DNA of 64,000 bases, taken from the NCBI RefSeq assembly GCF_040548815.1, contig NZ_JBEPSM010000001.1:62001-126000 (forward strand). Direction: 5' to 3'. The translations under genes and the position numbers were made by a program. This DNA comes from Kaistia defluvii (GTDB lineage Bacteria > Pseudomonadota > Alphaproteobacteria > Rhizobiales > Kaistiaceae). This document shows positions 26,745 to 38,534 of the stretch, one piece after another. Position 1 is the first letter of the stretch. Each line of letters begins with the position of its first letter. The notes under the pieces are model-generated. The model was not told the origin of the DNA. It saw only the letters and a program-made list of their open reading frames with translations, and did no database searches.

Positions 26745-26968
26745 GATGGGGCTCCCTTGAGCTGCCACCGATGACGACGCGAATACCGGAGCGACACCCT
26801 GTCGTCCGCGCGCCCATGCGGTCTCTTCGAGGAGAGGCTGCACCGGGCATGTCTGCCCGGCCGATGGCAGGCGCACCATCGTCTTTTCCCCTCAGCGGCA
26901 ATATGACCGGGGTCACAAGCTCGCGACCCCGGCGCGATCAGCGGAAATCACCGATCCGGCGAAGACTG

Positions 26969-27525
26969 TTACTGGCCGCCGGACGATGGTCCGCAATACC
27001 AGGGCGCGTTCGCATAGCCGTAGATCGAGCAGTTGTAGTCCGGCATGCTGCTGCTGCTCCCCCGCCGCTACCGAGGCCCAGCAGGCGCGCCAGCGGAGCC
27101 ACCGGGACCGGCGTTGGCGTGGGTGTCGGCGTCGGTGTCGGCTCGGGTTCGGGCAGGGGATGATGCGGCCAATGACCAGTGCCTGGCCACTTGACGCCAT
27201 GGTGCCGGTTGCCGCCCCAGGAGCCATTATTGGCCCAGTTCTTGGGGCTTTGGCCGGTTCCACCCTGCCATCCCGAACCGGAATGGCTGCTGGACGAAGG
27301 GCTGTGCATGGATGTCGCGCTGCCCCAGGACGGGGAGCGGGACATGGACCCCCCTCCCGTCATGCTGGAGAAGGAAGATCCGCTCATACTCGTGAAGGAC
27401 GACCCGCCGGTACCTGAATAGCTTTTTGGGCCGCCATATCCGTTCTGATCGGCAAATGCGGGCGCTGCGGCCAAGGAAAGGGCGGCAGCGAAAGCAAGTG
27501 AAGCATGTCTGGTTTGAGTCGCCAT
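26969..27525 (-). CDS. Secreted Ser/Gly-rich protein with probable frameshift
   Basis: AAGGAG precedes the ATG at 27525. The protein has a signal peptide (cleavage near PAFA-DQN), a Ser/Gly/Met-rich region, a Trp/Asn/His stretch and a Pro-Thr repeat. In the uninterrupted frame it runs to 26938 with a low-quality tail (195 residues). At the run of five Gs (27059-27063) adding one G changes the tail to a Ser run followed by MPDYNCSIYGYANAPWYC and a TAA at 26969-26971, which strongly resembles the YGYAN motif of the next gene. I take the restored frame as the ancestral one. It may be a real mutation, a phase-variable run, or a sequencing error. Confidence 0.65.
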
Positions 27526-27754
27526 GATGATTGCTCCTTGAGCCCATGCCATCGGCAGCGACGTGCAAACCGAGCGACCTCCCCGCCGCTCGCGCGTCGC
27601 ATCGGATCCAAAGGTGCTTCAAACGGGGGATTTCCCCCGGGCCGAGGGCAAGTCGGGAAGATCTCTCTTTCCCGCAGGAGATCAAGAATTCCGCGCCTCA
27701 AAACGCTGTGACGTAGCGTGATCGAATTGCCACCATCAGGAGAGTGGGGCGCAA

Positions 27755-27782
27755 CCTGGCCCTCCCCAGGGGGAGGGCCAGG
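27755..27782. terminator. Strong GC hairpin downstream of glyS
   Basis: A 12- to 13-bp perfect stem (CCTGGCCCTCCC and its complement) with a tiny loop lies 15 bp beyond the glyS stop. It lacks a T tail on either strand, so it is a possible Rho-assisted terminator, mRNA end protector or a degenerate palindromic repeat. Confidence 0.45.
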
Positions 27783-27796
27783 CGGATCGCGGCGGA

Positions 27797-30007
27797 CTAG
27801 CCGCTGACTTTCGAGAAGTCGGCAACCGTCAGCGTGGCGCTGCGGATGGCGTTCAGCAGGCGGAGGCGGTTGGCGCGGACCTCCGGCTCCTCGGCATTGA
27901 CCAGGACGGCCTCGAAGAAGGCATCGACCGGCGCGCGCAGGCGCGCGAGCGCGGCGATGGCGCCTTCATAGTCTTCACGCGCGACGGCGCCTTCCGCCTC
28001 GGCGCGGGCGGTGGCGATCGCCACATGCAGCGCCCGCTCTTCCGAAAGGCGGAGATGGGCGGCATCGACGGCGCCATCGAAGCTTTCGCCCTTCTTCTCC
28101 TCGGCCTTGAGGATGTTGGCGGCGCGACGGTAGCCGGCGAGCAGGTTCTTGCCGTCCTCGGTATCGAGGAACTTGCCCAGCGCCTCGACGCGGCGGGCGA
28201 TCAGCTGCACATCGTCCTGATTGCCGAGCGCGAACACGGCGTCGACCAGATCGTGCCGCGCGCCCTGATCGCGCAGCTGCACCTTCAGGCGATCGGCGAA
28301 GAAGGCGATCAGGTCGGCGATGATCTCGGGCGTCTTCGCGTCGAGCTCGCGGCGCAGCCGGCGGCCGAAGCTCTCCAGCGCGTTGTCGAGATCCTGTTCG
28401 CCATCCACGTCGTCTCGCGAGACATGGCTCTGGGCGCCTTCATAATCCGTGAGCGCTTCGGATTCGGTCTGGTCGTTATAGCCGTCGATCGCATGGGCGA
28501 GAGCGACGTTGAGCGGCAGCTTGGCCGGGATCGACAGCGCGATGCGGATGACGCCGAGCGCCGCGCGGCGCAGCGCATAGGGGTCCTTGCTGCCGGTCGG
28601 CTTCTCGTCGATCGCCCAGAAGCCGGTGAGCGTGTCGAGCTTGTCGGCGAGCGCAACGGTGATCGCGACCGGATCGGTCGGCACGCGGTCGCCGGGTCCC
28701 TGTGGCTTGTAGTGGTCCTCGATCGCGGCCGCGACCGATTCGTCCTCGCCCTGCGCGATGGCGTAGTAGCGCCCCATCAGGCCCTGGACTTCCGGGAATT
28801 CGCCGACCACCTCGGTGACGAGGTCGGTCTTGGCAAGCAGCGCGGCGCGCTTCGCCTTGTCGACATCGGCGCCGACCAGCGGCGCGATCGCAGCGGCGAG
28901 CTTCTGCAGGCGCAGGATGCGCTGCGACTGCGTGCCGAGCTTCTCGTGGAAGACGATCTGGTCGAATTTCGGCAGACGGTCCTCGAGGCGGGTCTTCAGG
29001 TCCGTGTCATAGAAGAACTTGGCGTCCGACAGGCGGGCGCGGATGACGCGGCCATTGCCGGCGGTGATCGCCTCGCCGCCATCGATCGCCTCGATGTTGG
29101 AGATCAGCACGAAGCGGTTGGCGAGCTCGGTCGTGCCGGGCTTGCGGACGACGAAGCACTTCTGGTTGGCGCGGATGGTGGCGCGGATCACTTCCGGCGG
29201 GATCGAAAGAAACTCTTCCTCGAAGGTCCCGACCAGAACCACCGGCCATTCGACCAGGCCCGCGACTTCCTCCAGCAGGCCCTCGTCCTCGACCAGTTCC
29301 AGCCCGAGCGCGAACACCCGGTCGCGCGCGTCATGCAGGATGACGTCCTTGCGGCGGTCGGCATCCAGAATGACGGAGGCGTTGTCGAGCTTGTCGACAT
29401 AATCGTCGAAGCGCTTCACCGGAATCGCGCTCGGCGCGATGAAGCGGTGGCCGTGGGTGATATTGCCCGAGCGGATGCCGTCGATCTCGAAATCGATGAC
29501 TTCCGGCTCTTCGGTCTCCGGTCCGAAGGTGCAGACAATCGACTGCAGAGGGCGCACCCATTGCAGCTTGCCGGTGCCCCAATGCATGGATTTCGGCCAG
29601 GGGAACGAGCGGATGATGGCCGGGATCGCGTTGGCGAGCACGTCCTTGGTGTCGCTGCCCGGCTTGTGGATATGGGCGACGTAGAAATCGCCCTTTTTCG
29701 GATCCGAGTGGATATGCGCCTGGTCGAGCGAGGTAAGCCCCGCGCCACGCAAGAAGCCCTGGATCGCGGCGTCGGGGGCGCCGACCTTCGGTCCCTTGCG
29801 GTCCTCATGGGTCGCGGCCGAATGCGTCGGGATGCCGCTGACGGTGAGGGCGAGGCGGCGCGGCGTCGAGAACGCCTTGGCGCCCTCATAGTGCAGGCCT
29901 GCCTCGACGAGCGCGTCGGTGACGAGCTTCTTCAGGTCTTCCGCCGCCTTGCGCTGCATGCGGGCGGGGATTTCTTCCGAGAAGAGTTCAAGCAGAAGAT
30001 CGGGCAT
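27797..30007 (-). CDS. glyS: Glycyl-tRNA synthetase beta subunit
   Basis: The 736-residue beta subunit of the alpha2-beta2 bacterial glycyl-tRNA synthetase, starting [18 protein letters not shown] and containing STPRRLAL, the HD-like core (around [26 protein letters not shown]) and the C-terminal anticodon-binding region ([19 protein letters not shown]). Its ATG directly abuts the glyQ stop, so the subunits are translated from one message. Confidence 0.97.
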   Translation of the reverse strand: MPDLLLELFSEEIPARMQRKAAEDLKKLVTDALVEAGLHYEGAKAFSTPRRLALTVSGIPTHSAATHEDRKGPKVGAPDAAIQGFLRGAGLTSLDQAHIHSDPKKGDFYVAHIHKPGSDTKDVLANAIPAIIRSFPWPKSMHWGTGKLQWVRPLQSIVCTFGPETEEPEVIDFEIDGIRSGNITHGHRFIAPSAIPVKRFDDYVDKLDNASVILDADRRKDVILHDARDRVFALGLELVEDEGLLEEVAGLVEWPVVLVGTFEEEFLSIPPEVIRATIRANQKCFVVRKPGTTELANRFVLISNIEAIDGGEAITAGNGRVIRARLSDAKFFYDTDLKTRLEDRLPKFDQIVFHEKLGTQSQRILRLQKLAAAIAPLVGADVDKAKRAALLAKTDLVTEVVGEFPEVQGLMGRYYAIAQGEDESVAAAIEDHYKPQGPGDRVPTDPVAITVALADKLDTLTGFWAIDEKPTGSKDPYALRRAALGVIRIALSIPAKLPLNVALAHAIDGYNDQTESEALTDYEGAQSHVSRDDVDGEQDLDNALESFGRRLRRELDAKTPEIIADLIAFFADRLKVQLRDQGARHDLVDAVFALGNQDDVQLIARRVEALGKFLDTEDGKNLLAGYRRAANILKAEEKKGESFDGAVDAAHLRLSEERALHVAIATARAEAEGAVAREDYEGAIAALARLRAPVDAFFEAVLVNAEEPEVRANRLRLLNAIRSATLTVADFSKVSG

Positions 30008-30916
30008 TTATTCTTTTCCCCCGGCTGCGGTTTCCAGCCAGGCAGCGCCGCAGGCCTTGGCCAGTTCGCGGACGCGCAGGATGTAGCTCTGGCGTTCGGT
30101 GACCGAGATCACGCCGCGCGCGTCGAGCAGGTTAAAGGCGTGGCCTGCCTTGAGGCACTGGTCATAGGCCGGCATGGTCATGCCGCCGGCGGCGAGCAGC
30201 GCCTGGCATTCCCGTTCGCAATCGGCGAAGCGGCGGAAGAGGATCTCCGTGTCGGCGAATTCGAAATTGTGCCGCGAATATTCCTGCTCGGCCTGCTTGA
30301 AGACGTCGCCATAGGTGACCTTCTCGTCGCCCTCGCGGCCGTTGAAGTTCAGGTCATAGACGTTGTCGACGCCCTGCACATACATGGCGAGGCGTTCGAG
30401 GCCGTAGGTCAGCTCGCCCGAGACGGGATTGCACTCGATGCCGGCGACCTGCTGGAAATAGGTGAACTGCGACACTTCCATGCCGTCGCACCAGCACTCC
30501 CAGCCGAGGCCCCAGGCGCCGAGCGTCGGGTTTTCCCAGTCGTCCTCGACGAAGCGCACGTCATGCAGCGCCATGTTGATGCCGATGGCGCGCAGCGAGT
30601 CGAGATAGAGATCCTGCAGGTTCGGCGGGTTCGGCTTCAGGATCACCTGGAACTGGTAGTAGTGCTGCAGCCGGTTCGGGTTCTCGCCATAGCGGCCGTC
30701 CTTCGGCCGGCGCGAAGGCTGCACATAGGCGGCCTTCCACGGCTTCGGACCGAGCGATCGCAGCATGGTCGAGGGATGCGAGGTACCGGCGCCCACTTCC
30801 ATGTCATAGGGCTGCAGGATCGCGCAGCCGTAATCGGCCCAGAAGCGCTGCAGCGTCAGGATCAGGCCCTGGAAGGACCGGTCAGGGCGCATGTGGGGAG
30901 GAAGTGTTTCGAACAC
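30008..30916 (-). CDS. glyQ: Glycyl-tRNA synthetase alpha subunit
   Basis: The catalytic alpha subunit (about 302 residues), with [50 protein letters not shown] and [18 protein letters not shown]. The start is uncertain: TTG at 30922, GTG at 30916 and ATG at 30892 are all in frame. GTG 30916 is chosen because AAGG lies seven bases upstream; TTG would sit on that site. A small methionine-led form starting MRPDRSF (30892) is also compatible with family alignments. Confidence 0.95.
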   Translation of the reverse strand: MFETLPPHMRPDRSFQGLILTLQRFWADYGCAILQPYDMEVGAGTSHPSTMLRSLGPKPWKAAYVQPSRRPKDGRYGENPNRLQHYYQFQVILKPNPPNLQDLYLDSLRAIGINMALHDVRFVEDDWENPTLGAWGLGWECWCDGMEVSQFTYFQQVAGIECNPVSGELTYGLERLAMYVQGVDNVYDLNFNGREGDEKVTYGDVFKQAEQEYSRHNFEFADTEILFRRFADCERECQALLAAGGMTMPAYDQCLKAGHAFNLLDARGVISVTERQSYILRVRELAKACGAAWLETAAGGKE

Positions 30917-31154
30917 CGGCAAACCTTGAGAAATTCGGACGCGTGGCGTGATGCGACGCGAAGGCGGCGCACCCTAATCGCCCGGCGCCCGCCCGGTCAA
31001 GGAAGCGCGGGATTCCCGGTCGGCAGAAGCAGATGGCGGGTGAGGGTTGAAGCGCGATCCGGCGCTTTCAGGTCGCGGCGACCTTATCGAAGCGGGCTCG
31101 ACTTCCTATGATCGTGGAAGCGCTTTGCCCGCAACCGAACCGAGGAGACATGCC

Positions 31155-32144
31155 ATGCCCGGCTTCAAGGCCGTCCTGATCCAGAGGGATGCGAGCGGCA
31201 GCCAGTCGGTCGGCTTCGCGACCCTCAGCGACGCGGATTTGATGGAAGGCGACGTCACGGTGCGCATCGAGCGCTCGACCGTCAACTACAAGGACGGCCT
31301 GGCGATCACGGGCCGTGCCCCGGTCGTGCGCCGCTTTCCCATGGTGCCGGGCGTCGATGGCGTCGGCATCGTCGAGCAATCCTCCGCGCCGGGCTTCAAG
31401 CCGGGCGACCGGGTGCTGTTGAATGGCTGGGGCGTCGGCGAACTGCACCTGGGCGCCTGGGCCGAAAAGGCACGCTGGAAGAGCGACTGGCTGATTTCGC
31501 TGCCCTCCGGCTTCTCGCCCGATGAAGGCATGGCGATCGGCACGGCCGGCTATACCGCGATGATGGCGGTGATGGCGCTGGAGCGCCACGGCATCCATCC
31601 GCCCGCCGGGCCCGTGCTCGTCACGGGCGCTGCGGGCGGAGTCGGCTCGGTCGCCGTCGCCCTGCTGGCCGGCCTTGGCTACCACGTCGTCGCCTCGACG
31701 GGCCGGCCGGAGGAGGCAGACTATCTGAAGGGGCTGGGCGCGGCCGAGATCATACCGCGCTCGGAGCTGAACGGTCCCGGTAAGCCGCTGGCGCGCGAAC
31801 GCTGGATCGGCGCGATCGACGTCGTCGGCGGTCAAACCCTGGCCAATCTGCTGTCGATGATCCGCTATGACGGCGCGGTCGCGGCCTGCGGGCTGGCCGG
31901 CGGCATGGAATTCCCGGCCACCGTCGCGCCGTTCATCCTGCGCGGCGTGACTTTGTACGGTATCGATTCGGTCTATGTGCCGAAGCCCGTCCGCATCGCC
32001 GCCTGGGATCGGCTCGACCGCGACCTCGACCGCGCCAAGCTGGCCGCCATGACGAAGCGGATTGCCTTCGACGATGTCATCGACGCCGCGCGTCAGATCG
32101 TCGACGGCAAGGTGCGGGGACGTCTGGTGGTGGAGATCGGGTAG
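31155..32144 (+). CDS. AcuI/YhdH-like quinone or acrylyl-CoA reductase
   Basis: A 329-residue medium-chain dehydrogenase/reductase without structural zinc. TVNYKDGLAITG is the substrate-side signature of the YhdH/AcuI group and VLVTGAAGGVGSVAVALL the NADPH loop. AcuI reduces acrylyl-CoA to propionyl-CoA; a general enoyl or quinone reductase role is equally possible here. GAGGAG lies seven bases before the ATG at 31155. It is divergent from glyQ. Confidence 0.88.
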   Translation: MPGFKAVLIQRDASGSQSVGFATLSDADLMEGDVTVRIERSTVNYKDGLAITGRAPVVRRFPMVPGVDGVGIVEQSSAPGFKPGDRVLLNGWGVGELHLGAWAEKARWKSDWLISLPSGFSPDEGMAIGTAGYTAMMAVMALERHGIHPPAGPVLVTGAAGGVGSVAVALLAGLGYHVVASTGRPEEADYLKGLGAAEIIPRSELNGPGKPLARERWIGAIDVVGGQTLANLLSMIRYDGAVAACGLAGGMEFPATVAPFILRGVTLYGIDSVYVPKPVRIAAWDRLDRDLDRAKLAAMTKRIAFDDVIDAARQIVDGKVRGRLVVEIG

Positions 32145-32212
32145 GGCTTTTCGCGTCCCGCGCCGGCGTCATCCTCGCGCAGAAATGCAGCTCCCCCGTC
32201 TCCTCACCCTCG

Positions 32213-32344
32213 GCGTCATCCCTGCGAAAGCAGGGATCCACCTTTCTGTAAAACGCGGTGTTGACGGCTAGGGCGGTCGTGGCCGTAGGCCGGAAGGCCT
32301 GAGCCTCGCTTAGGCATGGATCCCTGCTTGCGCAGGGATGACGG
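32213..32344. repeat. Pair of inverted palindromic repeats, family A
   Basis: Two head-to-head copies of a short palindromic element lie at 32213-32240 and 32315-32344. Each contains ATCCCTGC and GCAGGGAT arms around a 4-nt centre, flanked by CGTC and CCA. The same element occurs as another pair at 53391-53487. This is a REP/BIME-like intergenic repeat; it is non-coding and lies between an AcuI-like gene and a convergent cell-wall hydrolase gene, where it might work as an mRNA end. Confidence 0.8.
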
Positions 32345-32397
32345 CGGAGCGGGGGCGACGGCCGTCGTCCGCCACAGGAAAAGCCAGTCGCGCCGCC

Positions 32398-33720
32398 TCA
32401 GATCCAGCCGCCGCCATAGGTCTTGTAGAAGATGTGGTGCCCGACCTTCTGCATCTTCTTCATCGTCCTCGCCCAGCGCGGCTTCACGTAGTTCGCGTGA
32501 TAGTGCGTCGACGAGCCGACATCGGCATTCCACCAGTTGTCTTCGAACAGGACGCGCTTGGCCAGAACCTGAGCCCGCGCCCATGAGGTCGCATCGGTTA
32601 TCCGGTCGGGGATGCCGTCGCAGGCAAAGGAGAACTGGCACGCGTTGCGCATGTTCTTGTTCTGGTAGACGACGCCGCAGACCGTGTTGGGATAGGCCGG
32701 GTTCTTCAGGCGGTTGATGACGACCTGGGCGACGGCCAGTTCGCCCTTCACCGATTCACCGCGCGCTTCGAAATAGATCGCGGTCGCCAGGCATTTCTGC
32801 TCGGTGGCGGAGCGCGCATTGGTCGGGATCTTGTTCATCACCCACCAATGATCCGGCTTGCCATCCTTGCCGATCGCCATCGGGCGGTTGAGCAGGGCGG
32901 TGAACGGCGCGCTGAGCGCCTTGTCCTGCTCGGGATTGGCATAGGCGGAGACGACCAGGCTGCCCGGCGCCTTGGCGGCAGCCTCGGCGTTCTTGCCGCT
33001 GCGATCGAGCAATTCGTTGCGGCGCGGCAGCGGCGCGATCGAGGCGAGCGCCACCACCGGCTTGGCGACTTCCTCGCCCTTCTTCGCATCCGCGCCGACC
33101 GGATCGGCCTTCGAGGCGTATTGCAGCGGCTGATCGGGCCTGGCCACGTCCTGGGCGGTCAGGAAGGCCATCTTCGGAACGGCATTGGCGCTGCTGAAGA
33201 CGCTGCCGAGATCGGCGGTCTTGAGCACGCCGGCCTTGAAGCGGGCGGCGGCGGTCCGGAGCGGCTCCGCCTTGCGCTGCGCGACGGTGATGTCCTGCTT
33301 GCCGGTCCGGTTCACGGTCGGCGGAACGAATTCCGGCGCGGAAACGGGACCGCGCACGGCGATGTCGAGCACGGGCTCGATCAGCTTGCCGTCGCTGACG
33401 ACATTGCCGGCGACGAGGCGGGCTGCCGGCGGCGCCGAAAGAGAGCCCGGCTGGTAGGCTTCGCCCGAGGGCCGCGGCATCAGCCGCGCCAGCCAGCGCT
33501 GCGAGGCCGGCAGGTCCTTGCCATAGAGGCTGGCGACGTCCTGGAACGCGACGGTGGTCGAGGAAAGCGCCACGAGGCCGCTCGCCAGAATGCCGGAAAG
33601 CAGCGCGATGCGGCGGAAGGTCGGCCTCGGTCGCCGACGTCGCAGCACGAATTGCGCGTCGTTGCCCGGGTGGGCGCGGAGGGACATTCCTGACGTCGGA
33701 CGCCGCTTGGATCCAGCCAT
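32398..33720 (-). CDS. Cell wall hydrolase, SleB/Hydrolase_2 type
   Basis: A 440-residue protein with a basic N-terminus, one membrane segment (IALLSGILASGLVALSSTT), a long low-complexity periplasmic linker and a C-terminal catalytic domain (about 320-440). CLATAIYFEARGES holds the presumed catalytic Glu, and ELAVAQVVINRLKNPAYPNTVCGVVYQ, CQFSFACDG and GSSTHYHANYVKPRW are hallmarks of the SleB-like lytic transglycosylase/amidase family. In non-spore-formers it is thought to trim peptidoglycan. ATG 33720 is chosen (GGAG 12 bp upstream); 33687 and 33777 are alternatives. Confidence 0.85.
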   Translation of the reverse strand: MAGSKRRPTSGMSLRAHPGNDAQFVLRRRRPRPTFRRIALLSGILASGLVALSSTTVAFQDVASLYGKDLPASQRWLARLMPRPSGEAYQPGSLSAPPAARLVAGNVVSDGKLIEPVLDIAVRGPVSAPEFVPPTVNRTGKQDITVAQRKAEPLRTAAARFKAGVLKTADLGSVFSSANAVPKMAFLTAQDVARPDQPLQYASKADPVGADAKKGEEVAKPVVALASIAPLPRRNELLDRSGKNAEAAAKAPGSLVVSAYANPEQDKALSAPFTALLNRPMAIGKDGKPDHWWVMNKIPTNARSATEQKCLATAIYFEARGESVKGELAVAQVVINRLKNPAYPNTVCGVVYQNKNMRNACQFSFACDGIPDRITDATSWARAQVLAKRVLFEDNWWNADVGSSTHYHANYVKPRWARTMKKMQKVGHHIFYKTYGGGWI

Positions 33721-33813
33721 GAGGTACGCAACTCCACGCGCACGGAACAAAACCGACCAGTGTGCTTTGCTGGTCACGTGGCTGGAATCTGCGGCATTAA
33801 CCTAAAAACGAGG

Positions 33814-36534
<2,721 letters not shown>

Positions 36535-36670
36535 CTGCGCACGCTCCAGCGGCGACCGGCTCCTGCCGGCGCTACATCTAGCTAGATCAAGCTCTTACTG
36601 CGCTGCAACACGAAAATATTGAAACAGTTCTCGGCGCCTGTCCCTGCGGCGATTGGCGCGCGAGCGAGGA

Positions 36671-37243
36671 TCAGGCGATGGCCCGTCTCTGGCGCCATTC
36701 CGAGGCCAGCACGGCATAGATGTACTCGTCGCCCCATTCGCCGTTGAAGCGGTCGTTCTGCACGAGATGCGCCTCGCGCCGCAGGCCGAGGCGCTCGACC
36801 ACGCCCACGGATCCGCGGTTGGCGGTGTCGAGCCGTGCGAAGATCCGGTGGAAGCCGAAGTTGAAGAAACCGAAATCGATCGTGCTGGCAACGGCTTCGG
36901 TGGCATAGCCCTTTCCGGCGAAGGCGGGGTTGAAGATGTATCCCACCTCGCCCTGCAGGGCCGCCTTGCTGGCCAATTTCAGAATGGTCTCGCCGATGAC
37001 GGCGTGCTCGGCAGTCGACACGACGGCCAGCCGGAAGGCATCCCCGTCCGTATCGAAAGGCGCGGAGAGCACTTCGTCAAACTGCTTTTGCAAGTCCACG
37101 CCGGCCGGCGGCGCCGCATAGAGATATCGATAGACCTTGGGAAGCGTGTGGTACGCGGCGTAGGCAGTGAAATCCTCCGCCACGAACGGCCGGAGCGTCA
37201 GCCGACCAGTCGCGAGGGGGAATTGCAGAGATTGAATGTTCAT
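36671..37243 (-). CDS. GNAT family N-acetyltransferase
   Basis: A 190-residue protein of the RimJ/RimL-like Acetyltransf_3 group: TGRLTLRPFVAEDFTAYAAY at the start, GEVGYIFNPAFAGKGYATEA (acetyl-CoA loop) and SVGVVERLGLRREAHLVQND. Substrate unknown, perhaps a protein N-terminus or small amine. The start at 37243 gives MNIQSLQFPLATGRLTL. It lies 25 bp downstream of the tyrosine-phosphatase-like gene on the same strand. Confidence 0.85.
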   Translation of the reverse strand: MNIQSLQFPLATGRLTLRPFVAEDFTAYAAYHTLPKVYRYLYAAPPAGVDLQKQFDEVLSAPFDTDGDAFRLAVVSTAEHAVIGETILKLASKAALQGEVGYIFNPAFAGKGYATEAVASTIDFGFFNFGFHRIFARLDTANRGSVGVVERLGLRREAHLVQNDRFNGEWGDEYIYAVLASEWRQRRAIA

Positions 37244-37268
37244 GCAGCTGGGTTCCCGCGAAGTGCGA

Positions 37269-37790
37269 TCACCGCACCAGATCCAGGTCGAGCGCGAAGG
37301 GGTGGCCCTCGAATGCGTCGCGGCCCCGGCCGATCGCCTCGATCGCGCTGACCATGCGGCCGCGGCGGCCGAGGATCTCGTCCGCGAAGCGCACCAGGCG
37401 GAGATTCGGCGTCGCCGAGGGCGAGCCACTGCGGATCAGCGTGGCGATCTCGGCCTCGTCGCGATCCGGGCGCAGCGCGCAGACCGTGATGAAGGCGGCG
37501 GCGGTCGAGCGGCTGATGCCGGCGAAGCAATGGATGACGATCGGCTTTTCCGGCTTCCAGCCCTCGACGAAGTCGAGCAGTGAGACGACATGCTCCTCGG
37601 CCGGCGGGGTCATGCCCTCCATCGGCTCCAGGATGTCGTTGAAGGCGAGGAAGAGGTGGCGGTCTTCCGGGATCGCCACCGGGCGCTCGACCGGCGTGCC
37701 GGCATTGATCAGTGTTACAAGATGGCTGGCGCCGGTCTGGGCTACGGTCGCACCGATACGGGACAATGAGCAGACGTGAATGCGGGACAT
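37269..37790 (-). CDS. Tyrosine phosphatase-like protein
   Basis: A 173-residue protein with the phosphatase P-loop HCFAGISRSTAAAF (C88 nucleophile, R94), as in dual-specificity/tyrosine phosphatases; the general acid loop may be FNDILEPMEG. It resembles rhizobial 'protein tyrosine phosphatase' annotations. Substrate unknown. Same-strand neighbours are an HD protein upstream and a GNAT gene downstream. Confidence 0.85.
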   Translation of the reverse strand: MSRIHVCSLSRIGATVAQTGASHLVTLINAGTPVERPVAIPEDRHLFLAFNDILEPMEGMTPPAEEHVVSLLDFVEGWKPEKPIVIHCFAGISRSTAAAFITVCALRPDRDEAEIATLIRSGSPSATPNLRLVRFADEILGRRGRMVSAIEAIGRGRDAFEGHPFALDLDLVR

Positions 37791-37907
37791 CGTTTTTCTC
37801 CTTGCGCCGTCTCGTTCGCCGGCGTGCCGGATCGACCGGCCGCCGGAATGGATTGGCCCGGCGAAACAGGCGCCGGGACGTCTATGTAGGGGTTCGAGGC
37901 GTTCGGG

Positions 37908-38534
37908 TCACGCCGAAACGGTCGGGGGCGCCAGCGCCTCGACCAGGGCGGCGAACCGCGCCAGGAAGCGCTGCTCGGCTTCGGCCGTCGGCCAGGGCTC
38001 CAGCGCCAGCTGCTCGCGATGCAGGCCGCGCGGCCGGCCGAAATATTTCGCCGCTTCGTTGGCGGTGAAACCGGCCAGTTCCGTCGCCTCGAAAAAAGCG
38101 GCCACGCGGTCCGCCGCCTTGATCGCCTCGGTCAGGCTCGCGGCACGGTCGGCCGGCAGGCCGAAGCGCAGATGGATCGCCGCCTGCAGCCGCGCCTCGA
38201 CCACCTTGTATTCGCCGCCGACCAGCGCCTTGAACGGCGAGATCATGTCGCCGACGACATATTCCGGGGCGTCATGCAGCAGCGCCGCCAGCCGCCCGGC
38301 TGGGGAAAGCGCGGGATCGGCAAGCCCCGCGATCTCCTCGACCAGCACGGAATGCTGCGCCACCGAGAAGGCATGCGCGCCGCTGGTCTGGCCGTTCCAG
38401 CGCGCGACGCGGGCAAGGCCATGCGCGATGTCGCTGATCTCGATGTCGAAGGGCGAGGGATCGGCCAGATCGAGCCTTCGGCCGGAAAGCATGCGCTGCC
38501 AGACGCGGGGCGGAGCGGCGGCCTTCGGCTTCAT
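37908..38534 (-). CDS. HD domain phosphohydrolase (YfbR-like)
   Basis: A 208-residue HD-fold protein: FSVAQHSVLV (H61), LLHDAPEYVVGDMISP (H87, D88) and a downstream EAIKAADRVAAFFEATE that supplies the final Asp. The pattern resembles YfbR-type 5'-deoxynucleotidases. The ATG overlaps the TGA of ygfZ as ATGA, implying coupled translation. Confidence 0.85.
   Translation of the reverse strand: MKPKAAAPPRVWQRMLSGRRLDLADPSPFDIEISDIAHGLARVARWNGQTSGAHAFSVAQHSVLVEEIAGLADPALSPAGRLAALLHDAPEYVVGDMISPFKALVGGEYKVVEARLQAAIHLRFGLPADRAASLTEAIKAADRVAAFFEATELAGFTANEAAKYFGRPRGLHREQLALEPWPTAEAEQRFLARFAALVEALAPPTVSA

Noticed and set aside
28025..31111. A long plus-strand open frame of more than 1000 codons opposite glyS/glyQ
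   Set aside because: It is the antisense of two well-recognised synthetase genes; high GC produces long spurious frames and the translation has no family resemblance.
32145..32397. Possible insertion sequence between the AcuI-like and SleB-like genes
   Set aside because: No transposase coding and only short palindromes; better explained as REP-like repeats.
36653..37351. Plus-strand frame opposite the GNAT gene
   Set aside because: GNAT motifs on the minus strand are clear; the plus frame shows no motif.
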